Source of the DNA: Fasciola hepatica
Taxonomy: Eukaryota > Platyhelminthes > Trematoda > Plagiorchiida > Fasciolidae
Direction: 5' to 3'
Length of the DNA: 64,000 bases
NCBI GenBank assembly: GCA_948099385.1
Contig: CANUEZ040000208.1
Span: 1,116,001 to 1,180,000 of the forward strand
Shown here one piece after another: positions 1-10,580 of the stretch. How positions within the stretch are numbered: the first letter of the stretch is position 1; the number at the start of each line of letters is the position of its first letter. Below the pieces are notes generated by a model, which did not search any database, was not told the DNA's origin, and was given only the letters and a program-made list of their open reading frames with translations. A program made the position numbers and the translations under genes.

Positions 1-120
1 AGTTTGCATTTGCAAGCGCTCATCTCATATTCATAGTCAGTAAGTAGTATGTGAACGTGTGTGTGGACGACATTTTCGAGGAAGCACACGACCGGTTTGT
101 CGGTTCTTGCCGCTCATCAG
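1..120. repeat. Partial monomer at left edge of window
   Basis: This is the last 120 bases of a monomer, entering at about offset 198 of the unit (agtttgcatttgcaag). It carries two changes seen nowhere else that I noticed, gtttgtcggttcttgcc around 95-112 in place of gtttggcggttgttgcc. The array therefore continues to the left of the window. Confidence 0.95.
91..96. other. ACCGGT site, once per monomer
   Basis: ACCGGT occurs once in most monomers at about offset 288-293, so complete cutting at it would reduce the array to 317-bp steps. It is lost in ccgttttgg monomers (ends of m36, m51, m53, m61, m65), in the gaccagttt monomers after 56.8 kb (m179, m180, m185, m188, m193) and in m126 (gaacggttt). 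Those losses would show as dimers in a ladder. Confidence 0.8.
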
Positions 121-178
121 CTATGCGTACTCGGTACTCCTATGCCCACTCGTCTTCTGACTTGTACACTCCGATGAT

Positions 179-195
179 CTTTTATGTTCAATAGG
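179..195. repeat. Variable box of the monomer (offset 59-75), common allele
   Basis: This short stretch differs most between monomers. The common allele here is cttttatgttcaatagg. Other alleles at the same place are cttctataatcattagg (four linked changes within ten bases), cttttatgttcactagg, cttctataatcactagg, cttctataaacattagg, cttctatgttcactagg, cttctgtaatcattagg, and the three-base-longer cttttttcatgttcaatagg and its caaaagg form. The mixed alleles look like recombinants between the main ones. The surrounding 300 bases vary mostly by single isolated substitutions. Confidence 0.85.
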
Positions 196-254
196 ATCTA
201 ATTTGAATCGTCTCGATTGTGAACGGATACTGTTGATTGAAGAGGCGACAAATG

Positions 255-270
255 AATGAGAATTGTCATT
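255..270. other. Near-perfect 16-bp dyad in each monomer
   Basis: AATGAGAATTGTCATT reads as AATGA / TCATT arms around an AATT centre, with a single G:G mismatch pair. It lies inside a looser inverted repeat, GACAA ... TTGTC, with an 11-base loop. It recurs at the same offset in nearly all monomers; rare variants include gataattg (m165, m167), gaactgtc (m51, m56), gaggattg (m104) and gagagttg (m119). It could form a small cruciform or bind a dimeric protein, but there is no direct evidence for either. Confidence 0.6.
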
Positions 271-304
271 TCTCGTAGTTATTCGTGTCTGTGTCACTGT
301 TAAC

Positions 305-312
305 CCAACGAA
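305..312 (-). other. CENP-B-box left-half-like block, TTCGTTGG on the minus strand
   Basis: On the minus strand each monomer reads GTTCGTTGGGTTAGCAG (GTTAAC form in m1). The eight bases TTCGTTGG equal the left half of the mammalian CENP-B box. The remaining required positions (A at 10 and CGGG at 13-16) are absent, so this is not a functional mammalian CENP-B box. Eight matching bases can occur by chance within a 317-bp unit. The block is mutated in some copies (aacgatc or aacgaaa on the plus strand). Confidence 0.35.
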
Positions 313-320
313 CAACGAGT

Positions 321-337
321 TTGCATTTGCAAGCGCT
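321..337. other. Inverted repeat TTGCA-TT-TGCAA adjoining palindrome AGCGCT
   Basis: TTGCATTTGCAA (321-332) has five-base arms around a TT spacer and overlaps the six-base palindrome AGCGCT (332-337) by one base. The minus strand contains ATGCAAAC, one base from the ATGCAAAT octamer recognised by POU-domain proteins. The segment is among the best conserved in the array; exceptions are gtttgttttt in m119 and m127 and tttgtaagcg in m179, m180 and m182. Confidence 0.5.
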
Positions 338-1388
338 CATCGCATATTCATAGTCAGTAAGTAGTATGTGAACGTGTGTGTGGACGACATTTTCGAGGAA
401 GCACACGACCGGTTTGGCGGTTGTTGCCGCTCATCAGCTATGCGTACTCGGTACTCCTATGCCCACTCGTCTTCTGACTTGTACACTCCGATGATCTTTT
501 ATGTTCAATAGGATCTAATTTGAATCGTCTCGATTGTGAATGGATATTGTTGATTGAAGAGGCGACAAATGAATGAGAATTGTCATTTCTCGTAGTTATT
601 CGTGTCTGTGTCACTGCTAACCCAACGAAAAACGAGTTTGCATTTGCAAGCGCTCATCTCATATTCATAGTCAGTAAGTAGTATGTGAACGTGTGTGTGG
701 ACGACATTTTCGAGGAAGCACACGACCGGTTTGGCGGTTGTTGCCGCTCATCAGCTATGCGTACTCGGTACTCCTATGCCCACTCGTCTTCTGACTTGTA
801 CACTCCGATGATCTTTTATGTTCAATAGGATCTGATTTGAATCGTCTCGATTGTGAACGGATACTGTTGATTGAAGAGGCGACAAATGAATGAGAATTGT
901 CATTTCTCGTAGTTATTCGTGTCTGTGTCACTGCTAACCCAACGAACAACGAGTTTGCATTTGCAAGCGCTCATCTCATATTCATAGTCAGTAAGTAGTA
1001 TGTGAACGTGTGTGTGGACGACATTTTCGAGGAAGCACACGACCGGTTTGGTGGTTGTTGCCGCTCATCAGCTATGCGTACTCGGTACTCCTATGCCCAC
1101 TCGTCTTCTGACTTGTACACTCCGATGATCTTCTATAATCATTAGGATCTAATTTGAATCGTCTCGATTGTGAATGGATATTGTTGATTGAAGAGGCGAC
1201 AAATGAATGAGAATTGTCATTTCTCGTAGTTATTCGTGTCTGAGTCACTGCTAACCCAACGAACAACGAGTTTGCATTTGCAAGCGCTCATCTCATATTC
1301 ATAGTCAGTAAGTAGTATGTGAACGTGTGTGTGGACGACATTTTCGAGGAAGCGCACGACCGGTTTGGCGGTTGTTGCCGCTCATCAG

Positions 1389-3289
1389 CTATGCGTACTC
1401 GGTACTCCTATGCCCACTCGTCTTCTGACTTGTACACTCCGATGATCTTTTATGTTCAATAGGATCTAATTTGAATCGTCTCGATTGTGAATGGATACTG
1501 TTGATTGAAGAGGCGACAAATGAATGAGAATTGTCATTTCTCGTAGTTATTCGTGTCTGTGTCACTGTTAACCCAACGAACAACGAGTTTGCATTTGCAA
1601 GCGCTCATCTCATATTCATAGTCAGTAAGTAGTATGTGAACGTGTGTGTGGACGACATTTTCGAGGAAGCACACGACCGGTTTGGCGGTTGTTGCCGCTC
1701 ATCAGCTATGCGTACTCGGTACTCCTATGCCCACTCGTCTTCTGATTTGTACACTCCGATGATCTTTTATGTTCAATAGGATCTAATTTGAATCGTCTCG
1801 ATTGTGAATGGATATTGTTGATTGAAGAGGCGACAAATGAATGAGAATTGTCATTTCTCGTAGTTATTCGTGTCTGTGTCACTGCTAACACAACGAACAA
1901 CGAGTTTGCATTTGCAAGCGCTCATCTCATATTCATAGTCAGTAAGTAGTATGTGAACGTGTGTGTGGACGACATTTTCGAGGAAGCACACGACCGGTTT
2001 GGCGGTTGTTGCCGCTCATCAGCTATGCGTACTCGGTACTCCAATGCCCACTCGTCTTCTGACTTGTACACTCCAATGATCTTTTATGTTCAATAGGATC
2101 TAATTTGAATCTACTCGATTGTGAATGGATACTGTTGATTGAAGAGGCGACAAATGAATGAGAATTGTCATTTCTCGTAGTTATTCGTGTCTGGGTCACT
2201 GCTGACCCAACGAACAACGACTTTGCATTTGCAAGCGCTCATCTCATATTCATAGTCAGTAAGTAGTATGTGAACGTGTGTGTGGACGACATTTTCGAGG
2301 AAGCACACGACCGGTTTGGCGGTTGTTGCCGCTCATCAGCTATGCGTACTCGGTACTCCTATGCCCACTCGTCGTCTGACTTGTACACTCCGATGATCTT
2401 TTATGTTCAATAGGATCTTATTTGAATCGTCTCGATTGTGAATGGATATTGTTGATTGAAGAGGCGACAAATGAATGAGAATTGTCATTTCTCGTAGTTA
2501 TTCGTGTCTGGGTCACTGCTAACCCAACGAACAACGAGTTTGCATTTGCAAGCGCTCATCTCATATTCATAGTCAGTAAGTAGTATGTGAACGTGTGTGT
2601 GGACGACATTTTCGAGGAAGCGCACGACCGGTTTGGCGGTTGTTGCCGCTCATCAGCTATGCGTACTCGGTACTCCTATGCCCACTCGTCTTCTGACTTG
2701 TACACTCCGATGATCTTTTATGTTCAATAGGATCTAATTTGAATCGTCTCGATTGTGAATGGATACTGTTGATTGAAGAGGCGACAAATGAATGAGAATT
2801 GTCATTTCTCGTAGTTATTCCTGTCTGTGTCACTGTTAACCCAACGAACAACGAGTTTGCATTTGCAAGCGCTCATCTCATATTCATAGTCAGTAAGTAG
2901 TATGTGAACGTGTGTGTGGACGACATTTTCGAGGAAGCACACGACCGGTTTGGCGGTTGTTGCCGCTCATCAGCTATGCGTACTCGGTACTCCTATGCCC
3001 ACTCGTCTTCTGATTTGTACACTCCGATGATCTTTATGTTCAATAGGATCTAATTTGAATCGTCTCGATTGTGAATGGATATTGTTGATTGAAGAGGCGA
3101 CAAATGAATGAGAATTGTCATTTCTCGTAGTTATTCGTGTCTGTGTCACTGCTGACCCAACGAACAACGAGTTTGCATTTGCAAGCGCTCATCTCATATT
3201 CATAGTCAGTAAGTAGTATGTGAACGTGTGTGTGGACGACATTTTCGAGGAAGCACACGACCGGTTTGGCGGTTGTTGCCGCTCATCAG
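1389..3289. repeat. Variant domain with repeated gttaac / tctgattt monomer pairs
   Basis: m5-m6 (1389-2022) and m9-m10 (2657-3289) share the same order of rare variants: the preceding monomer ends in gaagcgcacg, then a monomer with gtcactgttaaccc, then one with tcttctgatttg. The spacing is four monomers (1268 bp). The same pair returns at m27-m28 (8362) and m30-m31 (9313). m8 (2340) carries gtcgtctgac and a TAA from cttattt. Confidence 0.7.
2974..3289. repeat. 316-bp monomer (m10) with a 1-bp deletion
   Basis: The variable box reads gatctttatgttc in place of gatcttttatgttc at about 3030-3040, losing one T from a run of four. It is the only shortened monomer in the window. It could be a real slippage event or a homopolymer error in the assembly. 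Confidence 0.85.
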
Positions 3290-4240
3290 CTATGCGTACT
3301 CGGTACTCCTATGCCCACTCGTCTTCTGACTTGTACACTCCGATGATCTTTTATGTTCAATAGGATCTAATTTGAATCGTCTCGATTGTGAATGGATACT
3401 GTTGATTGAAGAGGCGACAAATGAATGAGAATTGTCATTTCTCCTAGTTATTCGTGTCTGTGTCACTGCTAACCCAACGAACAACGACTTTGCATTTGCA
3501 AGCGCTCATCTCATATTCATAGTCAGTAAGTAGTATGTGAACGTGTGTGTGGACGACATTTTCGAGGAAGCACACGACCGGTTTGGCGGTTGTTGCCGCT
3601 CATCAGCTATGCGTACTCGGTACTCCTATGCCCACTCGTCTTCTGACTTGTACACTCCGATGATCTTTTATGTTCAATAGGATCTAATTTGAATCGTCTC
3701 GATTGTGAATGGATACTGTTGATTGAAGAGGCGACAAATGAATGAGAATTGTCATTTCTCGTAGTTATTCGTGTCTGGGTCACTGCTAACCCAACGATCA
3801 ACGAGTTTGCATTTGCAAGCGCTCATCTCATATTCATAGTCAGTAAGTAGTATGTGAACGTGTGTGTGGACGACATTTTCGAGGAAGCACACGACCGGTT
3901 TGGCGGTTGTTGCCGCTCATCAGCTATGCGTACTCGGTACTCCTATGCCCACTCGTCTTCTGACTTGTACACTCCGATGATCTTCTATAATCATTAGGAT
4001 CTAATTTGAATCGTCTCGATTGTGAATGGATATTGTTGATTGAAGAGGCGACAAATGAATGAGAATTGTCATTTCTCGTAGTTATTCGTGTCTGGGTCAC
4101 TGCTAACCCAACGAACAACGAGTTTGCATTTGCAAGCGCTCATCTCATATTCATAGTCAGTAAGTAGTATGTGAACGTGTGTGTGGACGACATTTTCGAG
4201 GAAGCGCACGACCGGTTTGGCGGTTGTTGCCGCTCATCAG

Positions 4241-5508
4241 CTATGCGTACTCGGTACTCCTATGCCCACTCGTCTTCTGACTTGTACACTCCGATGATCT
4301 TTTATGTTCAATAGGATCTAATTTGAATCGTCTCGATTGTGAATGGATACTGTTGATTGAAGAGGCGACAAATGAATGAGAATTGTCATTTCTCGTAGTT
4401 ATTCGTGTCTGGGTCACTGCTGACCCAACGAACAACGACTTTGCATTTGCAAGCGCTCATCTCATATTCATAGTCAGTAAGTAGTATGTGAACGTGTGTG
4501 TGGACGACATTTTCGAGGAAGCACACGACCGGTTTGGCGGTTGTTGCCGCTCATCAGCTATGCGTACTCGGTACTCCTATGCCCACTCGTCTTCTGACTT
4601 GTACACTCCGATGATCTTTTATGTTCAATAGGATCTAATTTGAATCGTCTCGATTGTGAATGGATATTGTTGATTGAAGAAGCGACAAATGAATGAGAAT
4701 TGTCATTTCTCGTAGTTATTCGTGTCTGTGTCACTGCTAACCCAACGAACAACGAGTTTGCATTTGCAAGCGCTCATCTCATATTCATAGTCAGTAAGTA
4801 GTATGTGAACGTGTGTGTGGACGACATTTTCGAGGAAGCACACGACCGGTTTGGCGGTTGTTGCCGCTCATCAGCTATGCGTACTCGGTACTCCTATGCC
4901 CACTCGTCTTCTGACTTGTACACTCCGATGATCTTCTATAATCATTAGGATCTAATTTGAATCGTCTCGATTGTGAATGGATACTGTTGATTGAAGAGGC
5001 GACAAATGAATGAGAATTGTCATTTCTCGTAGTTATTCGTGTCTGGGTCACTGCTAACCCAACGAACAACGAGTTTGCATTTGCAAGCGCTCATCTCATA
5101 TTCATAGTCAGTAAGTAGTATGTGAACGTGTGTGTGGACGACATTTTCGAGGAAGCACACGACCGGTTTGGCGGTTGTTGCCGCTCATCAGCTATGCGTA
5201 CTCGGTACTCCTATGCCCACTCGTCTTCTGACTTGTACACTCCGATGATCTTTTATGTTCACTAGGATCTAATTTGAATCGTCTCGATTGTGAATGGATA
5301 CTGTTGATTGAAGAGGCGACAAATGAATGAGAATTGTCATTTCTCGTAGTTATTCGTGTCTGGGTCACTGCTAACCCAACGATCAACGAGTTTGCATTTG
5401 CAAGCGCTCATCTCATATTCATAGTCAGTAAGTAGTATGTGAACGTGTGTGTGGACGACATTTTCGAGGAAGCACACGACCGGTTTGGCGGTTGTTGCCG
5501 CTCATCAG
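4241..5508. repeat. Higher-order repeat, 4-mer, copy 1 (m14-m17)
   Basis: Four distinguishable monomers in order: gctgaccc with caacgacttt; gatattg with gaagaagcg; the ctataatcattagg box; and the cactagg box with aacgatcaac. The block is 1268 bp and is followed immediately by a second copy in which I find no difference by eye. Confidence 0.9.
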
Positions 5509-6776
5509 CTATGCGTACTCGGTACTCCTATGCCCACTCGTCTTCTGACTTGTACACTCCGATGATCTTTTATGTTCAATAGGATCTAATTTGAATCGTC
5601 TCGATTGTGAATGGATACTGTTGATTGAAGAGGCGACAAATGAATGAGAATTGTCATTTCTCGTAGTTATTCGTGTCTGGGTCACTGCTGACCCAACGAA
5701 CAACGACTTTGCATTTGCAAGCGCTCATCTCATATTCATAGTCAGTAAGTAGTATGTGAACGTGTGTGTGGACGACATTTTCGAGGAAGCACACGACCGG
5801 TTTGGCGGTTGTTGCCGCTCATCAGCTATGCGTACTCGGTACTCCTATGCCCACTCGTCTTCTGACTTGTACACTCCGATGATCTTTTATGTTCAATAGG
5901 ATCTAATTTGAATCGTCTCGATTGTGAATGGATATTGTTGATTGAAGAAGCGACAAATGAATGAGAATTGTCATTTCTCGTAGTTATTCGTGTCTGTGTC
6001 ACTGCTAACCCAACGAACAACGAGTTTGCATTTGCAAGCGCTCATCTCATATTCATAGTCAGTAAGTAGTATGTGAACGTGTGTGTGGACGACATTTTCG
6101 AGGAAGCACACGACCGGTTTGGCGGTTGTTGCCGCTCATCAGCTATGCGTACTCGGTACTCCTATGCCCACTCGTCTTCTGACTTGTACACTCCGATGAT
6201 CTTCTATAATCATTAGGATCTAATTTGAATCGTCTCGATTGTGAATGGATACTGTTGATTGAAGAGGCGACAAATGAATGAGAATTGTCATTTCTCGTAG
6301 TTATTCGTGTCTGGGTCACTGCTAACCCAACGAACAACGAGTTTGCATTTGCAAGCGCTCATCTCATATTCATAGTCAGTAAGTAGTATGTGAACGTGTG
6401 TGTGGACGACATTTTCGAGGAAGCACACGACCGGTTTGGCGGTTGTTGCCGCTCATCAGCTATGCGTACTCGGTACTCCTATGCCCACTCGTCTTCTGAC
6501 TTGTACACTCCGATGATCTTTTATGTTCACTAGGATCTAATTTGAATCGTCTCGATTGTGAATGGATACTGTTGATTGAAGAGGCGACAAATGAATGAGA
6601 ATTGTCATTTCTCGTAGTTATTCGTGTCTGGGTCACTGCTAACCCAACGATCAACGAGTTTGCATTTGCAAGCGCTCATCTCATATTCATAGTCAGTAAG
6701 TAGTATGTGAACGTGTGTGTGGACGACATTTTCGAGGAAGCACACGACCGGTTTGGCGGTTGTTGCCGCTCATCAG
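5509..6776. repeat. Higher-order repeat, 4-mer, copy 2 (m18-m21)
   Basis: It repeats the m14-m17 series in the same order and length, 1268 bp, with every diagnostic variant retained. A decayed continuation follows: m22, then ctataatcattagg monomers m23, m24 and m26, with the cactagg/aacgatcaac type returning at m25 (7728). The near identity means a very recent duplication or an assembly duplication. Confidence 0.9.
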
Positions 6777-8361
6777 CTATGCGTACTCGGTACTCCTATG
6801 CCCACTCGTCTTCTGACTTGTACACTCCGATGATCTTTTATGTTCAATAGGATCTAATTTGAATCGTCTCGATTGTGAATGGATACTGTTGATTGAAGAG
6901 GCGACAAATGAATGAGAATTGTCATTTCTCGTAGTTATTCGTGTCTGGGTCACTGCTAACCCAACGAACAACGAGTTTGCATTTGCAAGCGCTCATCTCA
7001 TATTCATAGTCAGTAAGTAGTATGTGAACGTGTGTGTGGACGACATTTTCGAGGAAGCGCACGACCGGTTTGGCGGTTGTTGCCGCTCATCAGCTATGCG
7101 TACTCGGTACTCCTATGCCCACTCGTCTTCTGACTTGTACACTCCGATGATCTTCTATAATCATTAGGATCTAATTTGAATCGTCTCGATTGTGAATGGA
7201 TACTGTTGATTGAAGAGGCGACAAATGAATGAGAATTGTCATTTCTCGTAGTTATTCGTGTCTGGGTCACTGCTAACCCAACGAACAACGAGTTTGCATT
7301 TGCAAGCGCTCATCTCATATTCATAGTCAGTAAGTAGTATGTGAACGTGTGTGTGGACGACATTTTCGAGGAAGCACACGACCGGTTTGGCGGTTGTTGC
7401 CGCTCATCAGCTATGCGTACTCGGTACTCCTATGCCCACTCGTCTTCTGACTTGTACACTCCGATGATCTTCTATAATCATTAGGATCTAATTTGAATCG
7501 TCTCGATTGTGAATGGATACTGTTGATTGAAGAGGCGACAAATGAATGAGAATTGTCATTTCTCGTAGTTATTCGTGTCTGGGTCACTGCTAACCCAACG
7601 AACAACGAGTTTGCATTTGCAAGCGCTCATCTCATATTCATAGTCAGTAAGTAGTATGTGAACGTGTGTGTGGACGACATTTTCGAGGAAGCACACGACC
7701 GGTTTGGCGGTTGTTGCCGCTCATCAGCTATGCGTACTCGGTACTCCTATGCCCACTCGTCTTCTGACTTGTACACTCCGATGATCTTTTATGTTCACTA
7801 GGATCTAATTTGAATCGTCTCGATTGTGAATGGATACTGTTGATTGAAGAGGCGACAAATGAATGAGAATTGTCATTTCTCGTAGTTATTCGTGTCTGGG
7901 TCACTGCTAACCCAACGATCAACGAGTTTGCATTTGCAAGCGCTCATCTCATATTCATAGTCAGTAAGTAGTATGTGAACGTGTGTGTGGACGACATTTT
8001 CGAGGAAGCACACGACCGGTTTGGCGGTTGTTGCCGCTCATCAGCTATGCGTACTCGGTACTCCTATGCCCACTCGTCTTCTGACTTGTACACTCCGATG
8101 ATCTTCTATAATCATTAGGATCTAATTTGAATCGTCTCGATTGTGAATGGATACTGTTGATTGAAGAGGCGACAAATGAATGAGAATTGTCATTTCTCGT
8201 AGTTATTCGTGTCTGGGTCACTGCTAACCCAACGAACAACGAGTTTGCATTTGCAAGCGCTCATCTCATATTCATAGTCAGTAAGTAGTATGTGAACGTG
8301 TGTGTGGACGACATTTTCGAGGAAGCGCACGACCGGTTTGGCGGTTGTTGCCGCTCATCAG

Positions 8362-10263
8362 CTATGCGTACTCGGTACTCCTATGCCCACTCGTCTTCTG
8401 ACTTGTACACTCCGATGATCTTTTATGTTCAATAGGATCTAATTTGAATCGTCTCGATTGTGAATGGATACTGTTGATTGAAGAGGCGACAAATGAATGA
8501 GAATTGTCATTTCTCGTAGTTATTCGTGTCTGTGTCACTGTTAACCCAACGAACAACGAGTTTGCATTTGCAAGCGCTCATCTCATATTCATAGTCAGTA
8601 AGTAGTATGTGAACGTGTGTGTGGACGACATTTTCGAGGAAGCACACGACCGGTTTGGCGGTTGTTGCCGCTCATCAGCTATGCGTACTCGGTACTCCTA
8701 TGCCCACTCGTCTTCTGATTTGTACACTCCGATGATCTTTTATGTTCAATAGGATCTAATTTGAATCGTCTCGATTGTGAATGGATACTGTTGATTGAAG
8801 AGGCGACAAATGAATGAGAATTGTCATTTCTCGTAGTTATTCGTGTCTGGGTCACTGCTAACCCAACGATCAACGAGTTTGCATTTGCAAGCGCTCATCT
8901 CATATTCATAGTCAGTAAGTAGTATGTGAACGTGTGTGTGGACGACATTTTCGAGGAAGCACACGACCGGTTTGGCGGTTGTTGCCGCTCATCAGCTATG
9001 CGTACTCGGTACTCCTATGCCCACTCGTCGTCTGACTTGTACACTCCGATGATCTTTTATGTTCAATAGGATCTAATTTGAATCGTCTCGATTGTGAATG
9101 GATATTGTTGATTGAAGAGGCGACAAATGAATGAGAATTGTCATTTCTCGTAGTTATTCGTGTCTGGGTCACTGCTAACCCAACGAACAACGAGTTTGCA
9201 TTTGCAAGCGCTCATCTCATATTCATAGTCAGTAAGTAGTATGTGAACGTGTGTGTGGACGACATTTTCGAGGAAGCGCACGACCGGTTTGGCGGTTGTT
9301 GCCGCTCATCAGCTATGCGTACTCGGTACTCGTATGCCCACTCGTCTTCTGACTTGTACACTCCGATGATCTTTTATGTTCAATAGGATCTAATTTGAAT
9401 CGTCTCGATTGTGAATGGATACTGTTGATTGAAGAGGCGACAAATGAATGAGAATTGTCATTTCTCGTAGTTATTCGTGTCTGTGTCACTGTTAACCCAA
9501 CGAACAACGAGTTTGCATTTGCAAGCGCTCATCTCATATTCATAGTCAGTAAGTATTATGTGAACGTGTGTGTGGACGACATTTTCGAGGAAGCACACGA
9601 CCGGTTTGGCGGTTGTTGCCGCTCATCAGCTATGCGTACTCGGTACTCCTATGCCCACTCGTCTTCTGATTTGTACACTCCGATGATCTTTTATGTTCAA
9701 TAGGATCTAATTTGAATCGTCTCGATTGTGAATGGATATTGTTGATTGAAGAGGCGACAAATGAATGAGAATTGTCATTTCTCGTAGTTATTCGTGTCTG
9801 TGTCACTGCTAACCCAACGAACAACGAGTTTGCATTTGCAAGCGCTCATCTCATATTCATAGTCAGTAAGTAGTATGTGAACGTGTGTGTGGACGACATT
9901 TTCGAGGAAGCACACGACCGGTTTGGCGGTTGTTGCCGCTCATCAGCTATGCGTACTCGGTACTCCTATGCCCACTCGTCGTCTGACTTGTACACTCCGA
10001 TGATCTTTTATGTTCAATAGGATCTAATTTGAATCGTCTCGATTGTGAATGGATACTGTTGATTGAAGAGGCGACAAATGAATGAGAATTGTCATTTCTC
10101 GTAGTTATTCGTGTCTGGGTCACTGCTAACCCAACGAACAACGAGTTTGCATTTGCAAGCGCTCATCTCATATTCATAGTCAGTAAGTAGTATGTGAACG
10201 TGTGTGTGGACGACATTTTCGAGGAAGCACACGACCGGTTTGGCGGTTGTTGCCGCTCATCAG
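8362..10263. repeat. Imperfect 3-mer higher-order repeat (m27-m29, m30-m32)
   Basis: Two successive 951-bp blocks (8362-9312 and 9313-10263) share the order gttaaccc, tctgatttg, gtcgtctgac. They differ in individual changes: aacgatcaac in m28 only; gatattg in m29 and m31; ctcgtatg in m30. A TAG-to-TAT change at about 9555 in m30 joins two plus-strand frames into an 82-codon frame, which I regard as accidental. Confidence 0.75.
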
Positions 10264-10580
10264 CTATGCGTACTCGGTACTCCTATGCCCACTCGTCTTC
10301 TGACTTGTACACTCCGATGATCTTTTATGTTCAATAGGATCTAATTTGAATCGTCTCGATTGTGAATGGATACTGTTGATTGAAGAGGCGACAAATGAAT
10401 GAGAATTGTCATTTCTCGTAGTTATTCGTGTCTGTGTCACTGCTAACCCAACGAACAACGAGTTTGCATTTGCAAGCGCTCATCTCATATTCATAGTCAG
10501 TAAGTAGTATGTGAACGTGTGTGTGGACGACATTTTCGAGGAAGCACACGACCGGTTTGGCGGTTGTTGCCGCTCATCAG

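Larger units (their letters stand above)
121..315 (-). other. Recurrent 64-codon reading frame, judged non-coding
   Basis: An open frame of 64 codons recurs at this offset on the minus strand in about 172 of 201 monomers (65 codons in m10 and in the 320-bp monomers). It runs from a TTG triplet to TAG, contains no ATG in the consensus, and is preceded by an in-frame TGA a few codons upstream. In 28 monomers it is lost, by TAG/TAA/TGA changes (for example gtctaatgac, gtctactgac, ttattcac, aatcatctag, cttattt) or by loss of the TTG (aacgaaaaacg). Several of these breaks were amplified in higher-order repeats, so they carried no visible cost. The predicted peptide has no signal peptide, membrane segment or motif that I recognise. 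The persistence of the frame is explained by recent homogenisation. Confidence 0.8.
121..437. repeat. Representative 317-bp monomer (m1), used as phase reference
   Basis: This is the first complete unit and sets the numbering. Landmarks by offset within the monomer: ctatgcgtac at 1-10; the variable box cttttatgttcaatagg at 59-75; the dyad AATGAGAATTGTCATT at 135-150; the minus-strand TTCGTTGG block at 185-192; the inverted repeat TTGCATTTGCAA followed by AGCGCT at 201-217; a short GT run (cgtgtgtgtgg) near 252-262; the box gaggaagcacacg, site of the +1 variant, around 276-288; and one ACCGGT site near 288-293. The 317-bp length is not a multiple of three, so no reading frame can continue from one monomer to the next in phase. 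Confidence 0.95.

Noticed and set aside
254..262. Microsatellite (GT)n
   Set aside because: cgtgtgtgtgg is only three to four GT steps inside the monomer and does not expand in any copy.
305..321. Functional CENP-B box
   Set aside because: Only the left half matches; the essential CGGG and the A at position 10 are absent in every monomer examined.
1081..1150. Telomere-like repeat (cattagg, aatagg)
   Set aside because: TTAGG-like words occur only once per monomer and are not in tandem.
4241..6776. Assembly collapse or false duplication as the only explanation of the identical blocks
   Set aside because: Cannot be excluded from sequence alone, but the many imperfect higher-order repeats elsewhere show the same process occurring naturally.
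9455..9703. Plus-strand 82-codon frame (also at 61156-61407 and 62430-62678)
   Set aside because: It exists only where a TAG present in the other monomers is lost, and it begins at TTG. No domain is recognisable.
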